Assembly (NCBI GenBank): GCA_013396755.1
Contig: VWZF01002261.1
Location: forward strand, 1,488,001-1,552,000
Direction: 5' to 3'
Length of the DNA stretch: 64,000 bases
Source: Sclerurus mexicanus
Taxonomy: Eukaryota > Chordata > Aves > Passeriformes > Furnariidae
The translations under genes and the position numbers were made by a program. The notes beneath the pieces are model-generated. The model searched no databases, was not told where the DNA came from, and saw only the letters and a program-made list of their open reading frames with translations. This document shows, one piece after another, positions 24,060 to 34,913 of this stretch (positions are counted from its first letter, which is position 1; every line of letters begins with the position of its first letter).

Positions 24060-24380
24060 TCCGGAAAATGAAGCAAACTCCTGCTTTAGAGGTCACCTCT
24101 AATTAGAGATCAAAAAATAACTGCAGATAACTTCATCAAAAATATAAATAACTAATCAGTACGAGTCCAGTAGCTTTGTCTTATAATTAGTCCTGCACAA
24201 AAGCTCCTTGAAGTCAGATGACAGTAGGGTCTCCTGCCTCAAACTTCACAAGCGAACCAATAGTTTCAAGCTGATGCTCTCTTTGAACTGTTCTCCCAGG
24301 ATAAATTACTGATGGTCTAAATGTTACATTTACATTTATTATTCGCCATTACCAAGAACATGTGAAGCTACAAAAGATTA
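24060..24380. promoter_or_regulatory. Possible conserved regulatory element
   Basis: Information-rich AT sequence with several homeodomain-type TAAT cores, including a perfect 12-bp palindrome CTCTAATTAGAG at 24097-24108. That palindrome overlaps a second near-palindrome, AGAGGTCACCTCT, at 24088-24100, which contains an AGGTCA nuclear-receptor half-site. There are no repeats or open frames. Calling it an enhancer is inference from texture only; conservation was not tested. Confidence 0.22.
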
Positions 24381-25429
24381 AAGCAGCAATTACTGAAGTT
24401 GGAACATTGGAAATGAAGTTCAAACACCAGAAATGAATGTTTAGGAAAACAGAAAAGACAATCACCTGAGGCCAATTTTAACTAAATAAAATCAGTGGCT
24501 TCTACATCAAAGAGGACATTTACAGATGATCGTTTCTGTGTTCATGAGTTTTTGAATGAACTACTGTCAGCTTGTGCAGTTGGGTTTGGATGCAGCCTGG
24601 ATAAGGCCTTGGTGGTCAGAAGGTTGACCATGAGTCCTGAGCCTTGGCAATACCAGACTTCAAGGGGGGGTAACAGCATGGGAGGGAATACACTTGTCCT
24701 AGCACTTGTTCTCTAGAAAATATTTCATCAGCATCACGGAAGTTTTTCATATTTCTTTTCTTTTTATATTTTGTCTTGGTTATTTTTATGGTTTTCCTTT
24801 TAGTTTTCTCTGTTTCATAAAGTTCTTTTTTCTTCAGTTCTTGTATTTGTTGCCCTTAATAGAGGAAATGCAGCTCATCGAGTCCCAGTCAGTTTAATTG
24901 GGGTTTCTCAAATTTGGAAGGAAAAGATGAAAACAGGAGAAGATATTCAGAGAAAGAGCAGGGAATTGTTTGGAGTAAGTTTGTGTCTCTTTGCACTGTA
25001 AGCCATCCCTGTGTCGTCTTGTCTGCAGCTACACTGAGAAGAAATTCATCTAGGCTCTATGTTTTCAATGCAGCACATCAGAGCAGGGACTGCACCCAGC
25101 CTCCCTCACAGTGGGAAATGCAACTTGGTGACAAGTGTAAATCTCTGCTTAACATTCCCCAAACAGTCTTTGGCTCTAGAAAACTCAGCAAAAAAGGTAT
25201 TTCTGACTTTGCAGAGAGCAGCTGTGTGGGGGGAGCAGAGCAGTTCCCACACCTTGGGCCTGTGAAGAGAAAGTGGGCTCGTGGAGTGCCTGTGCATGGC
25301 TGGTTGTCTGCTCCATCCACACACTGATGTGGGCTCACACAGTGGCCACTAATGAGATTGTTTTTCAAACACTTCTCTTCACCTGTAAAATGATGAAATT
25401 AAGCTCCTGTAGTTATTAAGAGCTAAAAA

Positions 25430-25570
25430 TAATGATTTGATCGTACTCTGCATTGTAGTAGCAGGCACAGCAGAATATTGATCGGCGCTCCGTGTCATAT
25501 TGTATTTGCAATACGGCCTGATCGATGTGCTATTTCTGAACCCACAGCTCTTGTACGTATGAAATTGGGG
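25430..25570. promoter_or_regulatory. Possible conserved non-coding element
   Basis: A ~140-bp stretch with unusually many CpG dinucleotides for this AT-rich neighbourhood (two GATCG, one GGCGC, TACGG, ACGT) and a small TATTG...CAATA inverted repeat at its centre. Retained CpGs in non-repetitive avian DNA can mark constrained sequence. That is the whole basis of the call. Confidence 0.2.
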
Positions 25571-26076
25571 TATTTTATTGTAAGACTAATGCACAGGAAC
25601 AAATCATAACAGTGTAGTCCAAGGTACTGTACACAAGCTAGATGAAGCAATGAAAAGGTCAGCTTTGTACCTCTTCTTTTTTTTAAACAGTCTTGCAGGT
25701 TTTATTTTATTTTTTTTTTATGTTCAGTAAACAGAAATTTGTGTGACTGGTGCTGTATAAATGCAGGGTAAGAGACATCCTTTATCACAAAAAACTTACA
25801 GTACGTGCTGACAGACAAAAGTAGGAGCACAAAAGTGATGACAGCTATGAAATGGCCTTTCTCAGGTCACTAAAAAGGTCAGCTACAACTTTTAGGACAG
25901 ACCACTTTCCTAATCCAGGGTATGAGTCTATTTTATTATGTAATCATCCAGTGATGTGAATTCTTGGAAATTCTTGGGTTTTCCTAAGACACATGAAGGG
26001 AATAGTTTGAGAATATCAGCTGAGCTAAAATGATGCTATGGTGAAACAGTGAAAAGAAAGTTTTCTTTATAATTTT

Positions 26077-26092
26077 TATATATATATATATA
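26077..26092. repeat. (TA)n microsatellite
   Basis: Eight uninterrupted TA units next to a T-rich stretch. It is a plain dinucleotide microsatellite, likely polymorphic in length. Confidence 0.9.
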
Positions 26093-26936
26093 TTTTCTCT
26101 TTAAGGGAATAAAATCCCACCTCCCATGCCACAGTAACAGCTTCTTGAGAAACTTAGTCTCCAAAGGACTGTCAACGAAGGGCAGAACTAAGAATTTAAC
26201 AAAGAGAATATATTGCTATTAAGAGTCGTGGTTGCAATTACTGTGCTATATAGATGTGGATGCTCCCCAAAAGAGATAACAGAGTGATTGAAGAGGGTAT
26301 TTCAGTTGGTCTCCACTACAGTTCTAATAGGTAGGAAAAGAGATTGAGGTTAACAGTGATGCACTGAAAAAAGTCTTTTGGGGAATCTTTCAAAAATTGA
26401 TTTTGAAAGTTAATCCCAATGTGTGTATAAATACGTCTCTTTCTAGCTTGTCTGTCTTCTCTTAGTTTTGATCATATGCGTTTCAGTCAGTTTGGTTTAT
26501 TGTTATGTTGAACAAACAATATTATTATTAAGGTGTTAATTTGGGTTTATAAATTTTCTGTAACTTTGGAGACATATCTTAATTTTCTGAATAGCCGAAG
26601 CCATCTTTTGTGGCTCTCTAGCTGCAAGCATATTTTCTTATTAAAAATCTCCACCTACTCCTCATGTACTCAATAAAAATTGCAATTCCTGGAGGTAATC
26701 AAGGCATTAACATGATTAAATATAATGTGCTTAAAACACTTTCTATCAGCTTCAGCAGTCAACTCAGACCCTCCCATTTTGTAACAGAGCAGTCATGTTC
26801 TGCTGTTCAGTACATAGAATGCATGTTGTAGTTTGTACACGGAGTAAAGGTGGAAAAACAGCATTAAGAAAGTCTAGCTGTGATTGTGAGGAAACTATCC
26901 TGAGACTGGTTATATGTCACCTGGAAGTTGGGCAGG

Positions 26937-26955
26937 TTTGTTTGTTTGTTTGTTT
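26937..26955 (+). repeat. (TTTG)n microsatellite
   Basis: Nearly five uninterrupted TTTG units. Confidence 0.85.
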
Positions 26956-29429
26956 AAGTGCTGTAGAACATTGTGCTGCTTTTTAACTACCTGCAATTGT
27001 GCGTGGTTTTATTATAATAATACATGAAAAACAAAACAAAAACCCTGTGACAGTTAAAAATTGCTCTTTTCATTGATTGAGGTTTGCATCAGGCCATAAA
27101 GGCACTGAAACTCTGCCCTTGGAAGCAGTGTCAAGACTTCCTGTTGAAAACTTGTTTCCAAATTCCAAGAAGAGCAATGGATTCCATCATTTTGCGTGAA
27201 TTCCTGCTGACCACACAAACTGCATGTGGCAAACCTGATTCAAAGGGGTTTGCCTGTTTGAAAGAAACGTGTCAAACGCATGAAAAACTCCAGATGTTTG
27301 GGTGAGAGGAGCGGAGTTGAGAAGTACTTGAGTTTCACTCAGTGGAACTGTGCTATGAAAACTACATCTAACTCTGTCTTCCTGTGTTCGGGGCAAATGT
27401 GCTGGTTGTGGTCTCTGCTGCTTGAAGATGGCAACTAAATTCTAATTTCTTACAAAATATGCCAAAGTCTAAAGAAAAGTAAGAAGCATTTATAGGCTCC
27501 TGTGTTTTGGTTCAGGCATAAAATTCAAAGTTAACATCCCAAGAATAAAAATAAACACAAGTTCTGAAAGGAACTGGGAGAAAAGAGTGGTGTGTATTTA
27601 AAAGGTGACTTAAGCTATTGCCCTGTAACTGTGAATGACACTGGGAAACAAGCTCTCTCTGAGTAGCAAGTTTTTGTTTCAGCTAATGAGCTTTTTTTCT
27701 GAGGTAAGAATGTAAAGCTTTCAGCAACAAAGTAGGAACTCAGCTTTGCTAAAGAAATGTGCATAAGCTTAACAGGGTTAGAAAAGGAGGTATGACTTGT
27801 TTCAGAAGAAAACATGTAGAAATGAACAGAAGTTATGGATGTTTGCATTTTAAAATGCTCTCTTTCCTAAGTCACCCAAATTACTCTCTCAGACATTAAC
27901 AGAATCTTGTAGATACAGAAGTGCTATCATATAAACTACAAACTGCAGGTAATACAAATGATAAACTACCTGACTCAAGAGCTAAACAAATACATGTTTT
28001 GTTCATATTTATCAGTGTTTATTTTGTTATTTCATGTATTTGCAGAACAGTATCACTGTATGTAAGTTATACAAGAAGAAGACAGGCTAAATTCTACTCA
28101 GTTTAAGGAATTGATTCAATTAAAGTTAGCAGGACTGCTTGAGCAAATAAACATGGGCAGTGTTTGACACTGAAAGTCCTTACAAACATTTCTAAATAGT
28201 ATGGGGTAGTACCTCAGCTGGTTTAAATTACTATTTCCATTAGCATGGGCTTCAATAGATTTATGCTGATTTATACATAGAGGTTCTGGCTCTCTGCATC
28301 TGTAGTTAGTTCAGTAAAATAAGGATTTTTTTCCAGTATTTCAAATTTGTGGAACCTGTAATATTCTAAGATATTTCATTTCCATGCAAGTATAAGGAGA
28401 TTAGGAACTTCAGTATTTAGGCCAGAGATACATAAATTTATAGTTGTATATCTATGTATATGCTGAAATTTACCATTTCACAGCCAGAAGGAGGTCAGAT
28501 GCCTGCTTCTAAAAGCCTAGCCCAAGGTTTTAATTGAAATAACTATATGTATATTCATCTTCTTTCATTAATCAAGCATAGACTCAAATGACCCTGCATA
28601 AAAGACATAGTGTCCTGAATTATTGAAACTGCAGAATATGTAATATTCTGATTGCAGAGTATCTCGTGGTATCAGTATCACAACAGTGTGCATGTGTATC
28701 TGTGTGCTTTTTCCTCCCTCACCATGCTTTGAAGTTGCTTGGCATCAAACATAATGCCGTTTGGATGAAGGGCAGGAACTTTTCCCATAACCTGCACTAG
28801 AGTATTAGTGTTATCTAGAGGTTGGCATGAGGACAGCCCCAACAGTTTGAGGAGCACTGAGTGTAAAAGTCTTGCCAGTACTCTGGTGAGCACAGCTTTC
28901 CATAGCTCTCTGGAGGAAAAAAATTCTGTACCCTCCACTGAAATCCTCAGTGCCACTTAGTTCTCTTTGTAGCCTTTAAAAAAAAGTCTGTCAGATCTAA
29001 GACTTCAGTTCTTGTTTGGGTTTTCTTCCTGGTGTTGCAATCTGCGTCTTGTGCCTATTCCTTCCTCTGAAGATCCAAAGAGTTGATTGTAAAGTGCTCG
29101 GAGGGTACATGTGCTAACTTTTCCACTTGTACACGAGATACTGAACTGGAGTCTGAATTCAGGTGCTTTGTTGCAGGAAAGGTCAAATGCCAAATAAAAC
29201 CAATTTAGTTTTGACAGCTTTCAAGAACCGCCTTCTGAAATAGAAAGTAATTTCTATTTTTTCCCACTTTGATTAAATCTTTCCCTGATGGCATGTATTT
29301 TGCTCTATCTTTTTAAGTGAAAATATTGTTCATGGCAGAAGAGGAGCCCTTAATTTTATTTAGGTTAAACATGCCTCCGGAAAAGGGCAGATCTGAAGAG
29401 GCAAGCTCTGGGGAAGAAAAGGTACTCAC

Positions 29430-29483
29430 CTGTAACAGCTGGGAACAGATTAGGCTCTATAGTACTTTATTTCTGTCCCTGCA
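29430..29483 (-). other. Possible non-coding exon on the minus strand
   Basis: On the minus strand a long pyrimidine tract ends in CACCCTTCAG, and 54 nt later comes CAG|GTGAGTACC, an excellent donor. An alternative acceptor five bases downstream would give 49 nt. All frames contain stops, so it would be non-coding if used. It is the best-formed acceptor-donor pair I noticed on the minus strand. Confidence 0.2.
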
Positions 29484-31300
29484 CTGAAGGGTGCAGGAAG
29501 GGTGTAGAAAGAAATGTTTGAAGACACTTGAGCTGTTCCAGACAGCAAAGATGAGTGTCAGATATCTGATGAAAATACAAGAGTTGGTGCATCATTCTTG
29601 CACAATGTTTAAAAGGTATGGAGAGGGTTTGAGCTATCAGGTATAGCTTTATTTGCTGGGTTTGAGTGTTTGGGATGGGAGCTGGAGGGCTGGGCAGAGG
29701 GAAGTTTGGTGGTGACTCTGATTGGGCTGCCCTGTGCTGAGATGAGGCAGGAGAGCCCAGCAACACTGGTCAAAAAGGGCTCTAGAACAGCAGATGTGAC
29801 AAAAGCCTCAGGCAAGGGCTGACCTGGAGGTGAGGTAAATCCCAACTGTAAATCCCTCAGAAATTGCTTCGGTTTAATTTTATTAATATCAGGTTTCAAG
29901 CCTTTGAGACTACAGGTGAAATGTGTGTGGAATGTGAAAAGCCTCACTAATTCTGCAGACAAAAACCACATGCTGTGTAATTAGTGCTATAGAATTTACC
30001 AGCTAAACAGGACACAAGTTAAAAATAATTTACAAGTCCTTGTCTACATTCTGGCATGTGTCTAGAACTATTTGGATGGAAGGAAAACTCTCAAGAAATC
30101 TCATTAGTTTAATGTTGCTGCTTCTCAGCAAACCTATGATCCTTTTATTGGCATTACTTTTCCCAAAGTGAGTTTTTTGCAGAGAGTGACAGACTAGACT
30201 TTATCTCCCTTCTGGGCAGCAGTGGGATGGTGGACAAAGGAAAGAGCCTACCCATCTGTGGTGACAATCTTAATTGTGATCAGGAAGCTCTAAAAAGAGG
30301 AAAGCAATGAAGTTTTGTTTCTTTTTAGAAGGTGGGGGAGGACTTTCAGCTCATTTGGGATCTCAGCTTCACATGAAGTACAGACTGCTTTCTCACCAAA
30401 AGACCTTAGAGCCCTGTGCTGCAGACCTCTGCTCCTTCTCAGCAGCTACAGCTTCTCCTTAGGTGGTGGTGTTCTGGAAAGTGCCAAGATCTGTTCTTCT
30501 CTCTAAAATAAACTGCAGCATCCATCCCTTCCAAGGTGGTGCAGGGGGAAGGATTTGGGGCAGGCAGGAGAACGCCACTGGCACATTCTCGTGCTTTGGT
30601 GCCCGCAGATGTAATTGAACCCTTCACTCAGAAAGATTGAGCTCCATGTAAGCACTTTGGTGAACTGTGCTATTTTTTGAGAAGTGTGTCCAAAAAGGCA
30701 ATCTGTATCTGAGCAGCCTCCCTGTGCATATCAGTATCCATGTGAACTGACAAATGTTTCATGAGTGGTAGTAAGGTGCACTGTCCTTTCATGCTCAGGG
30801 CATTTGCTGTGTTCCTTTAACATAACTGGCAATGATGTTTTTGCATCAGGTGATGTTGTTCTGGACAGGGGTAACTACTACATTGAATATGAATTCGTAG
30901 GATCCTTGTTATCAAGCAAACATGATAGTCTACTGTTGTAGTACTGAAAATCAAGTGTGATGTGGCTGTTTACAGAACAAGCTGTATTTCTGACTGTCCT
31001 GTTGACAGTTTTGTTCTGGACTTGATGTTAAAACTGCAGAATGCTTGTTCAGGCCCAGGTGACTAATATGATTTGAGATATTATAAATCACTCAAAGGCT
31101 GTGCATAGATTTTAAAATATCAACCAGAACACAGATCTTTATGTGTTTATGGATGCAGGGAATGTTTTCTTTCAGCTAGAACAGGCTAGACTTGACAGCC
31201 CCTGTAAACAGAAAGACATCAAATAACCTCTCTAATTGCTCTAATTACTTCTATGATCTTATATGAAACTGACAGAAAGTGTAGCACAATTTTTTTTCAG

Positions 31301-31365
31301 GTAACAGCTGAAGATGTAATCAGAAGTAACTATTTGAACTGTGATAGGAAAAGTGAGGCCTGCAG
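31301..31365 (+). other. Possible 65-nt coding exon
   Basis: TTTTTTTTCAG lies directly upstream, and TGCAG|GTAAAG follows. Frame 1 is open for 21 codons, while the other two frames have stops near their start. The translated peptide begins VTAEDVIRSNY and contains two cysteines; I cannot place it in a family. An open frame of this length is not improbable by chance, so the call rests mostly on the splice signals. Confidence 0.22.
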
Positions 31366-31926
31366 GTAAAGGAAATAGCTTTTACCAACTAGTTAATATA
31401 CTACTATACACTGGATATAGTTATAGGTAAGATATATTAGCTCTTAGTTAACTTGGTGGTGTCATCCTGCCATTGCCTCAAAAAAAGAGAATAGGATGGG
31501 AAATGGTTCTTGTAAACCAGCCGTGGAAGGTTTCTGACCATTCAGTGTTCCTTTCTAGCTTTAGTTAAAGCCAGTATCAGAAGCAGACCGACTTCAGGCA
31601 GCCTTGTCCTGGGGCACTTGGTAGGTTAATGGAGGAGCAGGTTCAAGTCTTTAGTCCGTTTCAGAGAAAAGATGGATTTAGACCCCTGACTTGTCATTGA
31701 GTGGACTGTTCACTGCACTGTTGTTACTTTGGGAGAAAGTCCCTCTATCCACAAGTGCAGTGAAACAAAAGAAGATTGTGCTGATTCAGATTCTATTATT
31801 TGTTCTGAGTATGACATAATCTGGCACAATGATACAATTGCTGTGTTGCAAATGCATATATCTGTAACAGACAAAGGCACCAGAATAGTGCCCATAGTGC
31901 CATTTTGGGTATAAAGTCACCAGTAC

Positions 31927-31942
31927 ATATATATATATATAT
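31927..31942. repeat. (AT)n microsatellite
   Basis: Eight AT units in an AT-rich context. Confidence 0.85.
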
Positions 31943-32880
31943 TATTAATGTTAATTTAATGCTCTAGGAGGAATTCAAATATCAGAACAGTAAATAATAA
32001 TTCCCAATCCAAATTTTTGCACATTTTAGACTGGAATATTACTACAAACCAGAAATTTACTTCTAAAGCAAAAATATCTCACTTGTGATTTCTTCCCTCA
32101 CTCCCCCACAGTTTTTTTATCCCAGATACAGTGATTTATGTTCATGTGACATATGAGGGAGAAAATCGTATGCTTTGGGAACAATGATCTTGTTGACCTC
32201 TGTGTGGGACTACTGGAAGCAAACTGGCCAAGGAGAGACACTTGGGCGTACTTCAGCAGCAAGGAGTCCTGTCTGCTGAGGAATTCCAGCATTAATACGT
32301 TGTGGTGTTGAGCCTGTAGTAGGTTTATGTGCAGGCTAGGCTTGGAAAGAGAGAGAGAAAACAGTATTTTGGCAGTATTTTATTTTTTTTAAAATCTCTT
32401 CTTAATGCCACAGCAAATATAGGCATGGCTATAAATATCACTTTAAGAAATAAGATATTTGCAAGTATAGACACATACCATACATTTGGTCTCCACTAAG
32501 GATATGAATGTCAGATGGCAGTGGATGTGTCTAGTCTACTGAAGGAGGCTGATATCTTGGTATTTCTTGCCTGCTAGTAATCAGGGACATAGCTGATGCT
32601 GGAAGCTTCTCTGCTCATACCACACTGAGATGTTTTCTGATTACTTATTGATTAGATCAATTTATTTCGCTGGCCTTTCTCCAAAGAATTGAGCATTTCC
32701 CAGAATCTGAAGAGTATCTTCGGAATAGCTAAGATTTGCCAAAACATCAGTCATATGATGGTTTGGGTTTTTTTTTACTTAGTAAAGCTTTAAATCACTT
32801 TTTCCCTAGCCTGAGATCCCACCTACAACAGCATTCAGTTTCACATAACAAACCTGATAAAAAATTCCAGCAACTGGTTT

Positions 32881-32925
32881 TAGTATTCACGTTTTTAGTG
32901 CTCACTTTTTCAGTGCTCACTTTTT
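32881..32925 (+). repeat. Three-unit 15-bp tandem repeat
   Basis: Three consecutive 15-base units of the form TAGTATTCACGTTTT, TAGTGCTCACTTTTT, CAGTGCTCACTTTTT. Because the period is a multiple of three it creates a repeated five-residue pattern in a short open frame (32736-32951), but nothing suggests that frame is a gene. Confidence 0.85.
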
Positions 32926-34589
32926 CTGCAACAGCTGAAAACTGGTTTTAGTGGACTGAGAAAGAAGGCTTATTTTAGAGTCATGAAAATAGGGGTTTTT
33001 TGTTGAAGTCAGACCTATTTCAGTCAGAAGTTGCACCTGCTGCTTCCAAATACAAAACTGTGTGCAGGATTTCTCACAGTGCACACCAATTATCAAGATC
33101 AAACTCCAGGAAGCAAGTTCATCTCTTGAAATGAAAGTTCTACATGTTCATTCTCAAACGTACAATCAGCCTGCTAGTGTTTAATCTGGAAGATCACTCT
33201 AATGTGGAGCTTCATCCAAAGAATGCAGTTTTGGTGCTTTCATCAGTGACAGTAATGCTCAAAGAAGCAAGAAAAGGTTAAAACTTCTCAAAGCCTTCAA
33301 ACTGATCAGAAAGAACTTAATATTCTCAGTAGCCTTTCTTGATAAGTTGCTGTTCCATAGTATTTCTAATGTATGTCTGAATTAAGTCACACAGTTTCCT
33401 TCTTTTTGCCAGACTGAACTTCTGGATAGGATTCCCCAGCTAGACAGAAGTCACCTGAAGTGAAGCGGCTGCAGGACAGGTGTGCGAGCACTGTCTGCGC
33501 TGAAAGTGATTGAGGAAGAACAATAGGGGGATTTCTTTGAGCACTAACATTATCTTTCATCCTACTGGCTATGCCAGCTTCTACAGCTCATTAAGCACAG
33601 GAAAAGACAGTATTCACCAGATGCCTGCAGAGCCAGTCAGCAGATGGGATACTTTTTCCTTAGCCCACGTGCATATTAGGGGAATTTTTCATGGGGAATA
33701 AACGAGTCGAAAGCTGTCAATTATGCATGATTTGAACAGGAACAGATATGTTCCTGCAGCAGTGGAAATTGGTTGTGGCACAAATATTCTTCTAAATATG
33801 CATATGCCTTTTCTTGAAAATAAAATGTTTAAAATAACGGGAAATATTGCAGTTTAGTTCTGTGTTGTCAGTCCATGCTTCCTTTCAGAAAGCCAGTGCT
33901 TATCCTCAAATGAACGAAAGGCATGTGAGTCTAGGACTTTCTAGTCTTGAAATCTGTGCCACTAGAAGTCATTTCTTCAAAGGTTTCACTTTAGAACAGA
34001 AAGGACCTCACAATTGCAGAGGTTGCTTCTCCCTTTGGGAGCGGAAAAAGTGCTCTGAGGTGCTGTGAAATTCCCTCCCCCTTGTTCCCATACAACAAAG
34101 AGATTTTTGGAGTCTTTTATACAATCCAAAAAATCCCAGAGTCTGAGTTAGGCTTGCTCTCATTCGAACCCTAGCTGGTCCTTAAAGTGTAACCCTAGTG
34201 ACAATCATTATTCTTTTACATCTATTTGCACTGGACCCATAGCAGGTGGAAGGTCTGATCCTGCACCTGTATAAGCAAGACTAAGCTTACAGTCACACCT
34301 TACAAAAAACAGCCATACAGTTAGTTTATATAACAGTGCATTTGTTTGGGGAGGATGAATAAATTCTGTTTATTTGTATTTGTTGTGCCTGGTTGCATAG
34401 CAGAAAGATTTTTTTTAAACTGGTTATTTTTAATCTAGGTCTTTAGGTCCATTATGAATTAATAACCATGTTTTATTATTTAGGAAATAATTAGAGATTT
34501 CCTGATTAGCTTTTGATAGACAAATCTGATTCAGCTCTACTTATCAGACTGAGCTAGGACTAGTGTTAAAAGTTCATTGGTATGCAATT

Positions 34590-34740
34590 TAAGCCGTGAT
34601 TATTATGGTGTCAATGGTGATGAATCTTCCCGGATAAAATAAGTGTTGTATTACATAATACAAAGACAGGTGGATAATAGATTAGTACATCCACTCCCCT
34701 TACCCTGGAGCCATGGAAGAGGATTCTAGGCTATTAATCA
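34590..34740. promoter_or_regulatory. Possible conserved non-coding element
   Basis: Non-repetitive sequence with ATTA/TAAT cores, TTACATAATAC and GCTATTAATCAG motifs, and two separated CpGs. It resembles developmental-enhancer texture but has no independent support here. Confidence 0.15.
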
Positions 34741-34870
34741 GAGATGCCTGTGGCAGGACGTTTGCTTAGAAGCTGAGAGAGGTATGGCAACTTGAAGCAT
34801 TTCAAGACTGAATACAGATATTTATTTCATATTTTGTTGCTGAACTTAATGCTTTTTCCATACACTTCAG

Positions 34871-34913
34871 CATTGCCAGGCAAATTGTTTAAGGCTTTTT
34901 AAATTCAGGACTG
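34871..34913 (+). other. Possible 43-nt exon
   Basis: The acceptor TTTTTCCATACACTTCAG and donor CTG|GTAAGTGCAG bound 43 nt. Only frame 1 is open. No family is recognised, and a chance pair cannot be excluded. Confidence 0.13.

Noticed and set aside
24914..25327. 137-codon frame as a gene
   Set aside because: Frames on both strands are open over the same interval, and there is no domain or splice evidence.
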